Shown here: positions 36,656-46,131 of the stretch, piece after piece
Layout of the letters: each line of letters begins with the position of its first letter
Numbering within the stretch: the first letter of the stretch is position 1
DNA from: Gemmatimonas sp.
GTDB lineage: Bacteria; Gemmatimonadota; Gemmatimonadetes; Longimicrobiales; Longimicrobiaceae
Length of the DNA stretch: 64,000 nt
NCBI GenBank assembly: GCA_009380025.1
Contig: WHSP01000004.1
Span: 19,233-83,232 of the forward strand
Reading direction: 5' to 3'
Program-made: the position numbers and the translations under genes
Notes under the pieces: model-generated
The model's input: the letters and a program-made list of their open reading frames with translations, nothing else
What the model was told of the DNA's origin: nothing
Databases searched by the model: none

Positions 36656-37027
36656 TTGACGGCGGTACCAGGGAAGCGACAGGGTGATCATCCACCACGG
36701 GCCGCTACCGTGCGCGCCTTCCTCGAGCTGCTCGGGTTGAGCAGGCGCGCCGGAGCGCTCGTATCCGGTACCCACGCAGTGCGCGCCGCCGTTCAGGAGG
36801 GAAGCGTCCACCGGGCCATCCTTGCGGCCGACGCCGCCCAGGGACAGCGAGGAAAACTCATCCCGCTACTGGATGCACGGCGGATCCCCTATTACATAGG
36901 CTTCACGCGGGAAGAGTTGGGTGCCGCGACGGGGCGGTCGCCCGTTTCCGCCGTTGGCCTGACCAACCGAGCTCTCGCCGAACGAGCCGGGCAGCTGCTC
37001 ATGTCCATTACGCCGGAGTCGCGGTGA
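36656..37027 (+). CDS. L7Ae/YlxQ-type RNA-binding protein
   Basis: 123 residues from the TTG given; a GTG 18 codons on (RAFLELLGLSRRAGALVSGT) would give about 105 and fits the family better. Ribosomal L7Ae/L30e/YlxQ fold: LSRRAGALVSGTHAVRAAV, HRAILAADAAQGQRGKLIPL and VSAVGLTNRALAERA. In Firmicutes the same position between nusA and infB holds ylxQ; the neighbouring ylxR is missing here. The 172 bases to infB show nothing recognisable. Confidence 0.8.
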   Translation: MTAVPGKRQGDHPPRAATVRAFLELLGLSRRAGALVSGTHAVRAAVQEGSVHRAILAADAAQGQRGKLIPLLDARRIPYYIGFTREELGAATGRSPVSAVGLTNRALAERAGQLLMSITPESR

Positions 37028-37199
37028 CGCGAGGTCCGGACAGGAGTCATGCAGAGGTCGGGCGGATCGAGGTCGTGTCTTTGGCACCAGGACAGCCGAG
37101 GATGGGCGGTCATTTGTCGGCGTAGCCACCGCAGCATCGTGCGGACGTGCGCGGCGGTCCGGAGCGGCCGCTGTACCAGCATTGGAGGTAGGTAGACGG

Positions 37200-39911
37200 A
37201 TGCGAGTGTACGAAGTCGCGAAGGAGTTGAACGTCTCATCCGAGGCCCTGGTCCATCTCCTCCGGGAGATGGAGGTTCCGGTCCGGAGCCATATGTCGCT
37301 GTTGGGTGACGAGCACGTCGCCCGGCTGCGAACGGTGATGGAAAGGGAGCGGCGTCAGGGATTCTCGACGGCGGATCGGGCGATCGAGGCCGCGATCGAA
37401 GATGCGACGGCAGGGCCTCGCCGTCGACGGCGTCGTCGGTCGGAGAAGGAGGAGGAGGATGAGACGATGTCGCCGCCTGCGGACGCCGCGGAAGTGATGG
37501 CTGCCGAAGCCGCGGAAGAGGCGGCGGAGCGAGGGGCGGAACTCGTCACCGAGGGTGGCGAGGAGCCGAAGGAAGAAGTGGTTGTGGTTGAGGCTCGATC
37601 CGAGCTGGAGTTCGAGCCGGAGCTCAAGGCCGAACCGGAACTACGAGCCGAACCGGAGCCGACTCGGGAGGTCCAGGAAGTGGCGAAACCCGCACGGCCC
37701 CCCCGCCGAGCGACCCCCCCACCCGCCGCACCAACGCCGGCACCGCCACCGCCTCGCAGGGAGGGGCGGCCCGTTGGTCGGCAGGAAACGCCGCCCGCGC
37801 GCGAGGGGCAGCGTCCGTCCCGGCACGATTTCACACCGACCCCCGTACGTCGAGGCGCCCCGCCTGCCCCGCCGAAGAGTGGCGGAACGGCGGGTACTCC
37901 GCCTGGGAAGGTGCGAGTCGAGGCAGAGGGCTTCACGGCCGACGGCCGCAAGCGCCGCAAGAAGGACCGGAAGAAGCGGCGAGGCGTCGACCAGGAGGCC
38001 GTCGATCAGATGTTCAAGAAGACGATGGCCGCGATGGAAGGCGGTGGCGGCACTCGTCGACGGCGGAAGGGACGCGAGACGGGTCCGAGCCTGCAGGAGC
38101 TTCGGGAGGAGGAGCGCGAGCGAGAGCGTCAGGAGGAGGCAACGACCGTACGGGTCAATGAGTTCCTGACTGTGGCGGAGCTCGGCGAGATGATCGATCG
38201 GAACCCTACGGAGATCATCACCTCGGCGTTCAAGAATCTCGGGCTCATGGTGACGATCAATCAGCGACTCGACTTCGACCAGATCGAACTGCTCCTGGAC
38301 GAGTTCGGTTTCCAGGCCACACGGGAGGAGGAGTACGCCGCGGAAACCGAGTACGAGGTGGAGGAAGACCGGTCCGAGGATCTCCAGGGGCGGCCGCCAG
38401 TCGTCACGGTCATGGGACACGTCGACCATGGTAAGACGTCGCTACTCGATCACATCCGCAAGGCCAACGTCATCGCTGGTGAGGCCGGCGGTATCACGCA
38501 GCACATCGGCGCCTACAACGTCGACCTGGAGAACGGGCGTTCGATCACTTTCCTGGACACTCCCGGTCACGCCGCGTTCACCGCCATGCGTGCCCGTGGT
38601 GCCGAGGTGACAGACCTGGTGATCCTGGTCGTCGCGGCGGACGACTCCGTGATGCCTCAGACGATCGAGGCGATCAGTCACGCACGGAACGCGGGCGTTC
38701 CGATCGTGGTGGCCGTCAACAAGGTGGATCTGCCGGACGCCGATGCGATGCGAGTGAAGCAGGACCTGCTGCAGCACGAGGTCGTCCTCGAGGAGTTCGG
38801 CGGTGACGTGCTTTCGGCGGACGTCTCGGCAAAGAAGGGGACCGGCGTCGAAGAGCTGCTCGACAAGGTCTTGCTGCAGGCGGACATCCTGGAGCTGCAG
38901 GCGAACCCGGACCGCGAAGGGCACGGGGTCGTCATCGAGTCGCAGCTGGACGTGGGGAAGGGAGCGATCGCAACCGTCCTAGTCACGAACGGAACGCTTC
39001 GCGTGGGAGACTCCTTCGTCTGCGGGCACTACGACGGTCGCGTGCGGGCGATGCTCGACGAACGAGGACATCCGACCCAGGAAGCCGGGCCTGCCACGCC
39101 GGTGCAGATCCTCGGCTTCAGCGGAGTCCCGCAGGCGGGCGATCAGATGATGGTCCTGGAGGCGGATCGGGCAGCGGAAATCGCGCAGACGCGTCAGCGC
39201 TTGGAGCGCGAGAAGCGGATGCGCATCAAGAGCCGTGGCGTGAAGTTGACCGACATCTCCCGAATGCTCGAGAAGGGCGAGGAAACGCAGCTCAACCTCG
39301 TCATCAAGGGAGACGTGGATGGCTCTGTTCAGGCGCTGTCAGACGCGCTCGAGCAGCTCTCGACACCCGAGGTGCGCGTGGACGTCATCCACCGAGGGGT
39401 TGGGGCGATCAACGAGTCGGACGTGCTGCTGGCCTCGACTTCCAATGCAATCGTAATCGGGTTCCACGTCCGCCCGACCGGTGAGGCGAGGGTAACGGCG
39501 GAGCGAGAAGAGATCGACATCCGGCTGTACAACATCATCTACGAGGCGGTCGCCGAGGTTCGTGCCGCGATGGAAGGACTGCTCAGCCCTGAGGAAAGGG
39601 AGATCCTGCTCGGCACGGCGGAAGTCCGACAGATCTTCAAGGTTCCCAGGGTCGGGACGGTCGCTGGCTGTATGGTGACGGACGGGGAAATCCAGCGCCG
39701 CGGGAGAGTCCGAGTCATTCGAGACGCCGTTCAGGTGTACGAGGGTGAGCTCGGGAGTCTCAAGCGTTTCAAGGACGATGTCCGCGAGGTGCGCGAGGGA
39801 TTCGAGTGCGGTCTGAACGTCTCGAATTTCAACGATATCAAAGTTGGAGACTTCATCGAAAGCTACCGAATCGAGGAAGTCGCTCGGACCTTGAGCGGGG
39901 TAGCAGAGTAG
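37200..39911 (+). CDS. infB: Translation initiation factor IF-2
   Basis: 903 residues. N-terminal IF2N subdomain (RVYEVAKELNVSSEALVHLL), then about 220 residues of Glu/Pro/Arg low complexity, a second IF2N-like segment (VNEFLTVAELGEMIDRNPTE), and the GTPase core: GHVDHGKTSLLD, DTPGHAAFTAM, NKVDLPDAD. C-terminal domains bind fMet-tRNA. ATG chosen because GGAGGTAGG lies just upstream; an earlier TTG in frame adds six residues. Confidence 0.97.
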   Translation: MRVYEVAKELNVSSEALVHLLREMEVPVRSHMSLLGDEHVARLRTVMERERRQGFSTADRAIEAAIEDATAGPRRRRRRRSEKEEEDETMSPPADAAEVMAAEAAEEAAERGAELVTEGGEEPKEEVVVVEARSELEFEPELKAEPELRAEPEPTREVQEVAKPARPPRRATPPPAAPTPAPPPPRREGRPVGRQETPPAREGQRPSRHDFTPTPVRRGAPPAPPKSGGTAGTPPGKVRVEAEGFTADGRKRRKKDRKKRRGVDQEAVDQMFKKTMAAMEGGGGTRRRRKGRETGPSLQELREEERERERQEEATTVRVNEFLTVAELGEMIDRNPTEIITSAFKNLGLMVTINQRLDFDQIELLLDEFGFQATREEEYAAETEYEVEEDRSEDLQGRPPVVTVMGHVDHGKTSLLDHIRKANVIAGEAGGITQHIGAYNVDLENGRSITFLDTPGHAAFTAMRARGAEVTDLVILVVAADDSVMPQTIEAISHARNAGVPIVVAVNKVDLPDADAMRVKQDLLQHEVVLEEFGGDVLSADVSAKKGTGVEELLDKVLLQADILELQANPDREGHGVVIESQLDVGKGAIATVLVTNGTLRVGDSFVCGHYDGRVRAMLDERGHPTQEAGPATPVQILGFSGVPQAGDQMMVLEADRAAEIAQTRQRLEREKRMRIKSRGVKLTDISRMLEKGEETQLNLVIKGDVDGSVQALSDALEQLSTPEVRVDVIHRGVGAINESDVLLASTSNAIVIGFHVRPTGEARVTAEREEIDIRLYNIIYEAVAEVRAAMEGLLSPEEREILLGTAEVRQIFKVPRVGTVAGCMVTDGEIQRRGRVRVIRDAVQVYEGELGSLKRFKDDVREVREGFECGLNVSNFNDIKVGDFIESYRIEEVARTLSGVAE

Positions 39912-39924
39912 GCACTCCCGCTCC

Positions 39925-40206
39925 GTGGTCATTGGTCTGGTCGTTTGGGAGGTCCACCTCCCGGGATGCAGGTCGCTGAAGGAAAAGCGCTCGGTGGTGA
40001 AGAGCCTGAAGGACCGGCTGCACAACCAGTTCAACGTCTCGGTGGCGGAGACGGCGCACCAGGATGTCCACCGCAAAGCGGAGATCTCGGCGTGCGTCGT
40101 TTCGGGTGATCAGCCGCATGTCAGCTCAGTACTCACGGCGCTCGATCGGTTCATCGCAAACGATCCGCGGCTGCGAATTGTCGACTCGTATACGACCTAC
40201 TACTAG
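39925..40206 (+). CDS. DUF503 family protein (YlxP)
   Basis: 93 residues, GTG start. VIGLVVWEVHLPGCRSLKEK, RSVVKSLKDRLHNQFNVSVAE and the C-terminal DSYTTYY match the YlxP/DUF503 family, commonly found between infB and rbfA. Function unknown; the location suggests a role in ribosome biogenesis. Downstream a GAAGGCCGCTGATAG stretch looks like a truncated left end of repeat family A. Confidence 0.88.
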   Translation: MVIGLVVWEVHLPGCRSLKEKRSVVKSLKDRLHNQFNVSVAETAHQDVHRKAEISACVVSGDQPHVSSVLTALDRFIANDPRLRIVDSYTTYY

Positions 40207-40345
40207 AAGGCCGCTGATAGAGGGATAGAGGCCGGAGAGAACCTACGACCACGCTCGGCTCGGTGGACGAACGCCACGTTCGGCACACGGCCAGCCGTTT
40301 TCGGGGGCGACTTCGTCTTCTTTCCCTATTCTCGTGCAGGTCCCC

Positions 40346-40726
40346 ATGCCTCAGTACCGCAGGACGGATCGGATCAACGAGCAGCTACGTCAGGAGATCT
40401 CGCTGCTGATCCGGGACGAAGTACGCGATCCGCGGGTCGGGCTCGCGACGATCACGGCTGTCGAGACATCGCCCGAGTTGGACCACGCTCGCGTCTACGT
40501 GACGGCGCTCGGAGAGGAGCGCGAAAAGGAAGAGGCTTTGGCCGGGCTGCAAAGTGCCGCCCCCTTCATACGGGGACTGCTGGGACGCCGGTTGCACATA
40601 CGCCGGATCCCAGAATTGCATTTCGAGATGGATCGAAAGCTGGAGAACGCTCTCCGAATCGAACAGCTCCTGCGCGAAGCGCTTCCGGACGAGAGCGAGG
40701 AGAGCGACCAGGCGGGCGGAGAATGA
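40346..40726 (+). CDS. rbfA: Ribosome-binding factor A
   Basis: 126 residues. Binds the 30S subunit during late 16S processing. RRTDRINEQLRQEISLLIRDEVRDP, TITAVETSPELDHARVYVT and IRRIPELHFEMDRKLENA read in parts are standard. A GTG four codons upstream is an alternative start. Overlaps truB by 4 bases (ATGA). Confidence 0.95.
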   Translation: MPQYRRTDRINEQLRQEISLLIRDEVRDPRVGLATITAVETSPELDHARVYVTALGEEREKEEALAGLQSAAPFIRGLLGRRLHIRRIPELHFEMDRKLENALRIEQLLREALPDESEESDQAGGE

Positions 40727-41601
40727 GACTGCTCGACGGGGTTCTTCCCATCGACAAGAATGAAGGGCCCACCTCACACGACATCGTTTCGGTCGCGAGG
40801 CGGTCGCTTGGCATTCGAGCCGTCGGCCATACCGGCACGCTGGATCCCTTTGCGTCGGGACTGCTCCTTCTCTGCCTGGGACGATCGACCCGCCTGGCGG
40901 AATATCTGACAGGACTCCCCAAGAGCTACTCGGCGACGATCCGGTTGGGGGTCGTCACCGAAACCGACGATCTGCAGGGGGCGGTGGTGTCCTCGAGCGA
41001 TGGTTGGACATCGGTCACGCAGGGCCGGCTCGAAGCAGCGCTCGACGCCAACCGCGGACATTTCCTTCAGGTGCCGCCCCGCTATTCGGCGAAGAGAGTT
41101 CAGGGCCGAAGGATGTACGAAGTCGCTCGGAGCGGGGGCGAAGTCGAGGCGAAACCCTCTCCGGTGACGGTAACGCGACTGGAGGCGATTCGCTTCGAGC
41201 CGCCCGAGGTGGATATTGTCGTCGACTGCGCCAGCGGAACGTACATTCGGGCGATCGGCCGGGACATTGGGGAAACGCTTGGAGTGGGCGCTCACTTGAC
41301 GGCGCTCCGTAGGACCCGGATCGGCAAGTTCGATGTGGGCGAATCAATCACCGTGGAGGCCCTCGCCGACGAGAGCCGCGTCGCCTCCGCCCTCGTATCT
41401 CCCGCCGAAGCGCTGGCCGATCTTCCGACGTTCGTCCTCGAGGCAAGTGAGATGGAAGCGGTCTCGCACGGTCGAAGCGTGCCGGCTCCCGTCGAATCGA
41501 GTGCCGGGGCCACGGTCGCGATGGTATCCCGCGACGGACGGCTCGTCGCCATCGGAGAGAGCACCGGCGAGCGGCTCCAGCCGAGAAAGGTGTTCGTTTG
41601 A
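40723..41601 (+). CDS. truB: tRNA pseudouridine synthase B
   Basis: 292 residues. Makes pseudouridine-55 in the T-loop of tRNAs. GVLPIDKNEGPTSHDIV and VGHTGTLDPFASGLL with the catalytic aspartate; RYSAKRVQGRRMYEVARSG; CASGTYIRAIGRDIG. Coupled to rbfA and ribF by short overlaps. Confidence 0.96.
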   Translation: MRLLDGVLPIDKNEGPTSHDIVSVARRSLGIRAVGHTGTLDPFASGLLLLCLGRSTRLAEYLTGLPKSYSATIRLGVVTETDDLQGAVVSSSDGWTSVTQGRLEAALDANRGHFLQVPPRYSAKRVQGRRMYEVARSGGEVEAKPSPVTVTRLEAIRFEPPEVDIVVDCASGTYIRAIGRDIGETLGVGAHLTALRRTRIGKFDVGESITVEALADESRVASALVSPAEALADLPTFVLEASEMEAVSHGRSVPAPVESSAGATVAMVSRDGRLVAIGESTGERLQPRKVFV

Positions 41602-42572
41602 CGGGCGTCCCCAGATCGGTGCCGCCCCTGCCGCTCCAGGATCGCGGTGCCGTAGTGACCATCGGCACTTTCGACGGGGTGCACCGCGGACACCGGGCCG
41701 TGCTGGACGAGATCGCCCGCCGTGCCCAGCGCACCGGTCGGCGGAGCGTCCTGGTGACCTTTCATCCCCACCCGCTCCACATCGTTCGCCCGGAAATCGC
41801 CCCACGCCTGCTGACCAGCCCCGCGGAGAAGAAGGAGTTCCTCGCCGAGTCGGGATTGCAGTACGCCGTCTTCCTCGCTTTCACTCCCGATCTCCAGCAG
41901 TACTCGGCGCGTCGCTTCGTCGAGGATATCCTCATCGCACGCCTCGGGATGAAGGAGCTGGTCATCGGATACGACCATGGCTTCGGGCGCGGCAGGGAAG
42001 GCAACGTCGATACGATGCAGGAGCTCGGTCAGGAGCTCGGCTTCGAAGTCGACGCCGTCGGCGAGGTTCGTGTCGGCGACGAGCCGATCTCTTCGTCGGC
42101 CATCCGTGAGGCGCTGGAACGGGGGGACGTCGTCTCGGCCGCCCATGCCCTCGGCCGTCCCTACTCCGTCCAGGGTCCCGTCGTCCAGGGCATGCACCGT
42201 GGCCAAAAGCTCGGCTTCCCAACCGCCAACCTGAGCATCGGTGATCCGGAAAAGCTCGTTCCGCTCGAGGGCATCTACGCAGTTCACGGCGTCGTGGACG
42301 GCCAGCACCTGCCTGGCCTCCTCCACCTGGGGCCAAGGCCGACCTTCAGCGGCTTTCCCCCATCCGTCGAGCTCCACCTGCTGGACTGGAAGGGCGATCT
42401 CTACGGACGTGTGATCCGCGTGGATTTCTGCGCCAGACTGCGCGAGGTGCGCCCGTTCTCGTCCCCTGAAGAGCTGATCGACCAGATGCACCGGGATGCC
42501 GAGCTGGGTCGTCGAATTCTTGCGGGAGACACCGGCGACGGCGCGAACGCTTGTGGCGAGGCCACGAAATGA
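41598..42572 (+). CDS. ribF: Bifunctional riboflavin kinase / FAD synthetase
   Basis: 324 residues. Phosphorylates riboflavin to FMN and adenylates it to FAD. N-terminal nucleotidyltransferase with TIGTFDGVHRGHRAVL and EPISSSAIREAL; C-terminal kinase domain with HRGQKLGFPTANLSI and YAVHGVVDGQHLPGLLHLG. TTG start overlapping the truB stop (TTGA). Its 3' end contains a candidate promoter for rpsO. Confidence 0.95.
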   Translation: MTGVPRSVPPLPLQDRGAVVTIGTFDGVHRGHRAVLDEIARRAQRTGRRSVLVTFHPHPLHIVRPEIAPRLLTSPAEKKEFLAESGLQYAVFLAFTPDLQQYSARRFVEDILIARLGMKELVIGYDHGFGRGREGNVDTMQELGQELGFEVDAVGEVRVGDEPISSSAIREALERGDVVSAAHALGRPYSVQGPVVQGMHRGQKLGFPTANLSIGDPEKLVPLEGIYAVHGVVDGQHLPGLLHLGPRPTFSGFPPSVELHLLDWKGDLYGRVIRVDFCARLREVRPFSSPEELIDQMHRDAELGRRILAGDTGDGANACGEATK

Positions 42573-42579
42573 CTACATT
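42551..42579 (+). promoter_or_regulatory. Candidate promoter of rpsO
   Basis: TTGTGG, 17-base spacer, TACATT, starting inside the last codons of ribF and about 92 bases before the rpsO ATG. The same -35 (TTGTGG) occurs in front of the transposase at 62851. Confidence 0.45.
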
Positions 42580-42670
42580 TCTCGGCTGTCGTTCCGCCCA
42601 CCGTGCGGGGTTCCGATCTTCCCACGCTTTTCGAGTAGCGTAGACTCTTGAGGAGGCGACCGTAGGACGT

Positions 42671-42931
42671 ATGGCGATCGATCGTGACGCAGTCATCAAA
42701 CAGTATCAACTCCACGAGAACGACCGTGGCTCCGCCAGGGTCCAGGTAGCCCTACTCACGGCGCGAATCAACCACCTCACCGAACACTTCCGAAGCCATC
42801 ACAAGGACCATCACTCCCGTCACGGCCTGCTGAAGATGGTGGGACAGCGACGGCGGCTCCTGGACTACGTTCGGAAGACCGATCTCGAGCAGTATCGGAA
42901 GCTCATCGCGGACCTCGGGTTGCGTCACTGA
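42671..42931 (+). CDS. rpsO: 30S ribosomal protein S15
   Basis: 86 residues, close to the usual 89. Early-binding protein at the 16S three-way junction. [43 protein letters not shown] read in parts is the family core. AGGAGG lies just before in the leader. The 303-base gap to pnp holds an intrinsic terminator and nothing else I can identify, like the E. coli rpsO-pnp gap. Confidence 0.97.
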   Translation: MAIDRDAVIKQYQLHENDRGSARVQVALLTARINHLTEHFRSHHKDHHSRHGLLKMVGQRRRLLDYVRKTDLEQYRKLIADLGLRH

Positions 42932-43111
42932 ACGGCAGGTGGTGGGGCAGAGGGAAGAGGGGATAGCCTGCGACTGTTCCAGGATTTGAGCCTGAGGCTC
43001 GGAGTACGCATCCGTACGATCGGAACGATGAGGGGAACGGGACGCCCGCCATGTACCATAGACGCTGGCTGGTCACCGTTCTGTCTCCCGGTTTTTTCGT
43101 AGCAGTTCGAG

Positions 43112-43142
43112 CGCCGCACGGCATACGCTGTGCGGCGTTTTT
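43112..43142 (+). terminator. Intrinsic terminator between rpsO and pnp
   Basis: CGCCGCAC and GTGCGGCG form an 8-base-pair stem with a 10-base loop, followed by TTTTT. It ends rpsO transcription or attenuates pnp. Confidence 0.85.
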
Positions 43143-43234
43143 CACGCTTCGTCGGAAGGGGCAGCCGGTCGCGCGTGGGGATCCGGATGCCGAGAAAATG
43201 ACACCCCCACAACGCAGAAAGCGGAAAAGCGGAA

Positions 43235-45328
43235 ATGGTGAGAATCGAGAGGAATTTCGCAGGCCGGCCGTTGGTCTTCGAATCGGGAAAGATGGCACGT
43301 CAGGCGGACGGGTCGTGCACGATTCAGTTCGGTGAGACGAAAGTGATCTGCACGGCGGTTGCGCAGGACAACCCGACGCAGCTCCCCTTCTTCCCGCTGA
43401 CGATCGAGTATCGGGAGCGGACCTATGCGGCGGGCAAGATCCCTGGTGGCTACATCAAGCGGGAGGGACGGCCGTCCGACAAGGAGATACTGTCGGCGCG
43501 CCTGGTGGATCGACCGCTTCGACCGCTCTTCCCGAATGGGTTTTTGCACGAGACGCAGGTCATCGTCTACGTCGTTTCGGCCGATCAGGAGAACGATGCG
43601 GACGTGTTGGCGATCACGGGGGCATCGCTCGCGCTGAACATGAGTCGAATTCCGTTTGGGTATCCGGTTGCGGCGGTTCGGATCGGGAGGATCCAGGGGC
43701 AGTGGGTCCTGAACCCGACGTTCCAGCAGCTCGACTACTCGGATGTCGACATTGTGGTTGCGGGAACGGAGAAGGCGATCCTGATGGTGGAAGGTGGGGC
43801 GCTGGAGATCCCGGAGGAGACGATTGCGGAGGGGCTGTTGATCGCGCACGAGGGGATCCGCGAGCTCATCGGGATGCAGAAAGAAGTGCTGGCGGAGCTC
43901 GAAGCGCCCACGGAAATGGAGTGGACGCCGAAGAGGACCGAGCCGAGCTTCGCCGATCGGGTGATTCAGGCGGCCGCCAAGCGGGTCGGCGACGCTCTTC
44001 GTGTGGCGGGCAAGGCCGAGCGGAGCCAGGCGATGGCGCTGGTGCGGAGCGACATCGCGGCCGAGTTCGAGGCGGAGGCGGAGGAGCATGGGTACGACGT
44101 CTCGGGAATCCTGAAGGAGACCGAGAAGCGCGAGATGCGCGAGATGATCCTGAGCGAGGGCGTTCGAACGGACGGACGGGGACTCGACGAGGTACGGGAG
44201 ATCTCGATCGAGCTTGGACTGCTTCCGCGCGCCCACGGTTCGGCGCTCTTTACCCGCGGACAGACGCAGTCGCTGGGGGTCGTGACGCTGGGGACTCCGC
44301 AGGACGAACAGCGGGTGGAGACGGTCGACTTCGCGACGGAGCAGAGCAAGAGCTTTATGCTCCACTACAACTTTCCGCCGTTCTCGACCGGCGAGGCGAA
44401 GCCGATCCGTGGGACCAGCCGTCGCGAGATCGGACACGGGGCGCTGGCTGAACGCGCCCTGGCCGCGGTTCTTCCGGCCTATGAGGACTTCCCCTATACG
44501 ATTCGAATCGTCTCGGACATCCTGGAGTCCAACGGCAGCTCGTCGATGGCGACCGTCTGCTCCGGATCCCTCGCGATGATGGAGGCGGGGGTGCCGTTAC
44601 GCGCTGCGTGTGCTGGCGTCGCCATGGGCCTGATCAAGGAAGAAGACCGAGTCGCGGTGCTCACCGACATTCTCGGTCTCGAGGATGCTCTGGGGGATAT
44701 GGACTTCAAGGTCGCGGGGACACGGGCGGGCGTCACCTCGATCCAGATGGACATCAAGATCGAGGGCCTGACGGTGGAGATCATGAGCGAAGCTCTGGAG
44801 CGGGCGAACCGTGCACGTATGCACATCCTCGATGAGATGGACCGGGCGATCGCGGAACCGCGTGGAGAGCTTTCCCCCCACGCACCGCGAATCCTCACGA
44901 TCAAGATCAATCCAGCCAAGATCGGCGAGATCATCGGTCCGAAGGGCAAGACCATTCGGGGGATCCAGGAGGCCACTGGCGCGACCATCAATGTCGACGA
45001 CGATGGTACGGTGACGATCTCATCACCGGGCGGCGAGGGCGGCGAGCGCGCTCGCAAGATGATCTCAGCGATCACCGAGGAGCCCGAGGTGGGCAAGATC
45101 TACGAAGGGGTGGTGAAGAGCACCACGAGCTTCGGCGCCTTTGTCGAAATCATCCCCGGGACCGAAGGACTCTGTCACATCTCCGAGCTCCAGGATCAGA
45201 GGACCGAGAAAACGGAAGACGTCGTCAAGAAGGGTGACGTCGTTGCCGTGAAGCTCCTGTCGGTCGACGAGAAAGGACGCTTGCGCCTCTCGAGAAAGGC
45301 CGCGATCGCCGAGATGGCGGCTCCCTGA
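43235..45328 (+). CDS. pnp: Polyribonucleotide nucleotidyltransferase (PNPase)
   Basis: 697 residues. 3'-5' phosphorolytic RNase, part of the RNA degradosome. Two RNase PH domains (the first with YRERTYAAGKIPGGYIKREG, the second with RGTSRREIGHGALAERAL), the catalytic-site DILGLEDALGDMDFKVAGT, a KH domain (IGEIIGPKGKTIRGIQEATG) and an S1 domain (VKSTTSFGAFVEIIPGTEGL). Start ATG preceded by AGCGGAAA. Confidence 0.97.
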   Translation: MVRIERNFAGRPLVFESGKMARQADGSCTIQFGETKVICTAVAQDNPTQLPFFPLTIEYRERTYAAGKIPGGYIKREGRPSDKEILSARLVDRPLRPLFPNGFLHETQVIVYVVSADQENDADVLAITGASLALNMSRIPFGYPVAAVRIGRIQGQWVLNPTFQQLDYSDVDIVVAGTEKAILMVEGGALEIPEETIAEGLLIAHEGIRELIGMQKEVLAELEAPTEMEWTPKRTEPSFADRVIQAAAKRVGDALRVAGKAERSQAMALVRSDIAAEFEAEAEEHGYDVSGILKETEKREMREMILSEGVRTDGRGLDEVREISIELGLLPRAHGSALFTRGQTQSLGVVTLGTPQDEQRVETVDFATEQSKSFMLHYNFPPFSTGEAKPIRGTSRREIGHGALAERALAAVLPAYEDFPYTIRIVSDILESNGSSSMATVCSGSLAMMEAGVPLRAACAGVAMGLIKEEDRVAVLTDILGLEDALGDMDFKVAGTRAGVTSIQMDIKIEGLTVEIMSEALERANRARMHILDEMDRAIAEPRGELSPHAPRILTIKINPAKIGEIIGPKGKTIRGIQEATGATINVDDDGTVTISSPGGEGGERARKMISAITEEPEVGKIYEGVVKSTTSFGAFVEIIPGTEGLCHISELQDQRTEKTEDVVKKGDVVAVKLLSVDEKGRLRLSRKAAIAEMAAP

Positions 45329-45374
45329 TCGAATCCCGGGACATAGGGACTGGTCGCTTCGTCGGGCGCGAACC

Positions 45375-45407
45375 CGCGACCCTCGGCACTTCGCCGAGCG
45401 CGTCGCG
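45375..45407. promoter_or_regulatory. Hairpin between pnp and dut
   Basis: CGCGAC and GTCGCG enclose the inner stem CTCGGC/GCCGAG around ACTTC. No T-run, so a weak candidate for RNA processing. The surrounding gap has a vague likeness to repeat family A. Confidence 0.4.
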
Positions 45408-45486
45408 GCTCGCCAACACCTTGCGGTTCCCTTTCCTCGCCATTTCTGTTTCGTTTTCGCCTTGTCGTCGGGGACCCTGATCAGCG

Positions 45487-45936
45487 ATGCCCGAGCACCT
45501 TCACGTTCGCTTCCTCCGACTGCCGGACAATCCAGACCTTCCCCTTCCAAGCCGTCAGACCGTCGGCTCTTCGGGCTACGACGTTCGCTCTGCCGAAGCG
45601 GACTTCGTTCTGTCTCCGGGTGAACGGCGAATCGTCTCGACGGGCTTCCGCATCGAGCTGCCACCGGAGCTCGAATGTCAGGTTCGTCCGCGCTCCGGAC
45701 TCGCCCTCCGGCACGGCCTGACCTTGCCGAACGCCCCCGCTACTATTGATCCGGACTATAGGGGCGAGTTGAAGATCATCCTCTGGAATGCGGGTTCCGA
45801 AAGCGTAACGGTTACCCGCGGGATGAGGATCGCACAGCTGGTCTTCGCACGGTTTGCCACCCCGGAAATCATCGAGGTGGAGGAACTCGGCAAAACCACA
45901 CGTGGGAGCGAAGGGTTCGGCTCTACAGGCGTCTAG
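45487..45936 (+). CDS. dut: Deoxyuridine 5'-triphosphate nucleotidohydrolase
   Basis: 149 residues, trimeric dUTPase that keeps uracil out of DNA. The five motifs are visible: [56 protein letters not shown] and the C-terminal glycine-rich [12 protein letters not shown] that closes over the active site. Confidence 0.96.
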   Translation: MPEHLHVRFLRLPDNPDLPLPSRQTVGSSGYDVRSAEADFVLSPGERRIVSTGFRIELPPELECQVRPRSGLALRHGLTLPNAPATIDPDYRGELKIILWNAGSESVTVTRGMRIAQLVFARFATPEIIEVEELGKTTRGSEGFGSTGV

Positions 45937-46026
45937 GTCGGAGCGCCCGCGAAGGCGTCGCAAGCGGCACATTCCGTGCGTTGGAAGGCCGCCGCGAAAG
46001 GGCTTTGGAATTGGGGCGGAGGCTGC

Positions 46027-46056
46027 TTGCGCGGCCAGCGGGACCCTCCGTAGCTT
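46027..46056 (+). promoter_or_regulatory. Possible promoter of mreB
   Basis: TTGCGC, 18-base spacer, TAGCTT, 75 bases before mreB. Modest match only. Confidence 0.28.
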
Positions 46057-46131
46057 TTACGGTTCCCTGCATTCAACACCCTCGGCTGGCGGGAGAGGGA
46101 ATCTGCCTCGATCCGCACTTTCTGGAGAGCA

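Noticed and set aside
45329..45430. tRNA-like sequence after pnp
   Set aside because: GGGCGCGAACCCGCGACCC resembles part of a tRNA but no acceptor, D-arm or CCA-compatible fold can be drawn.
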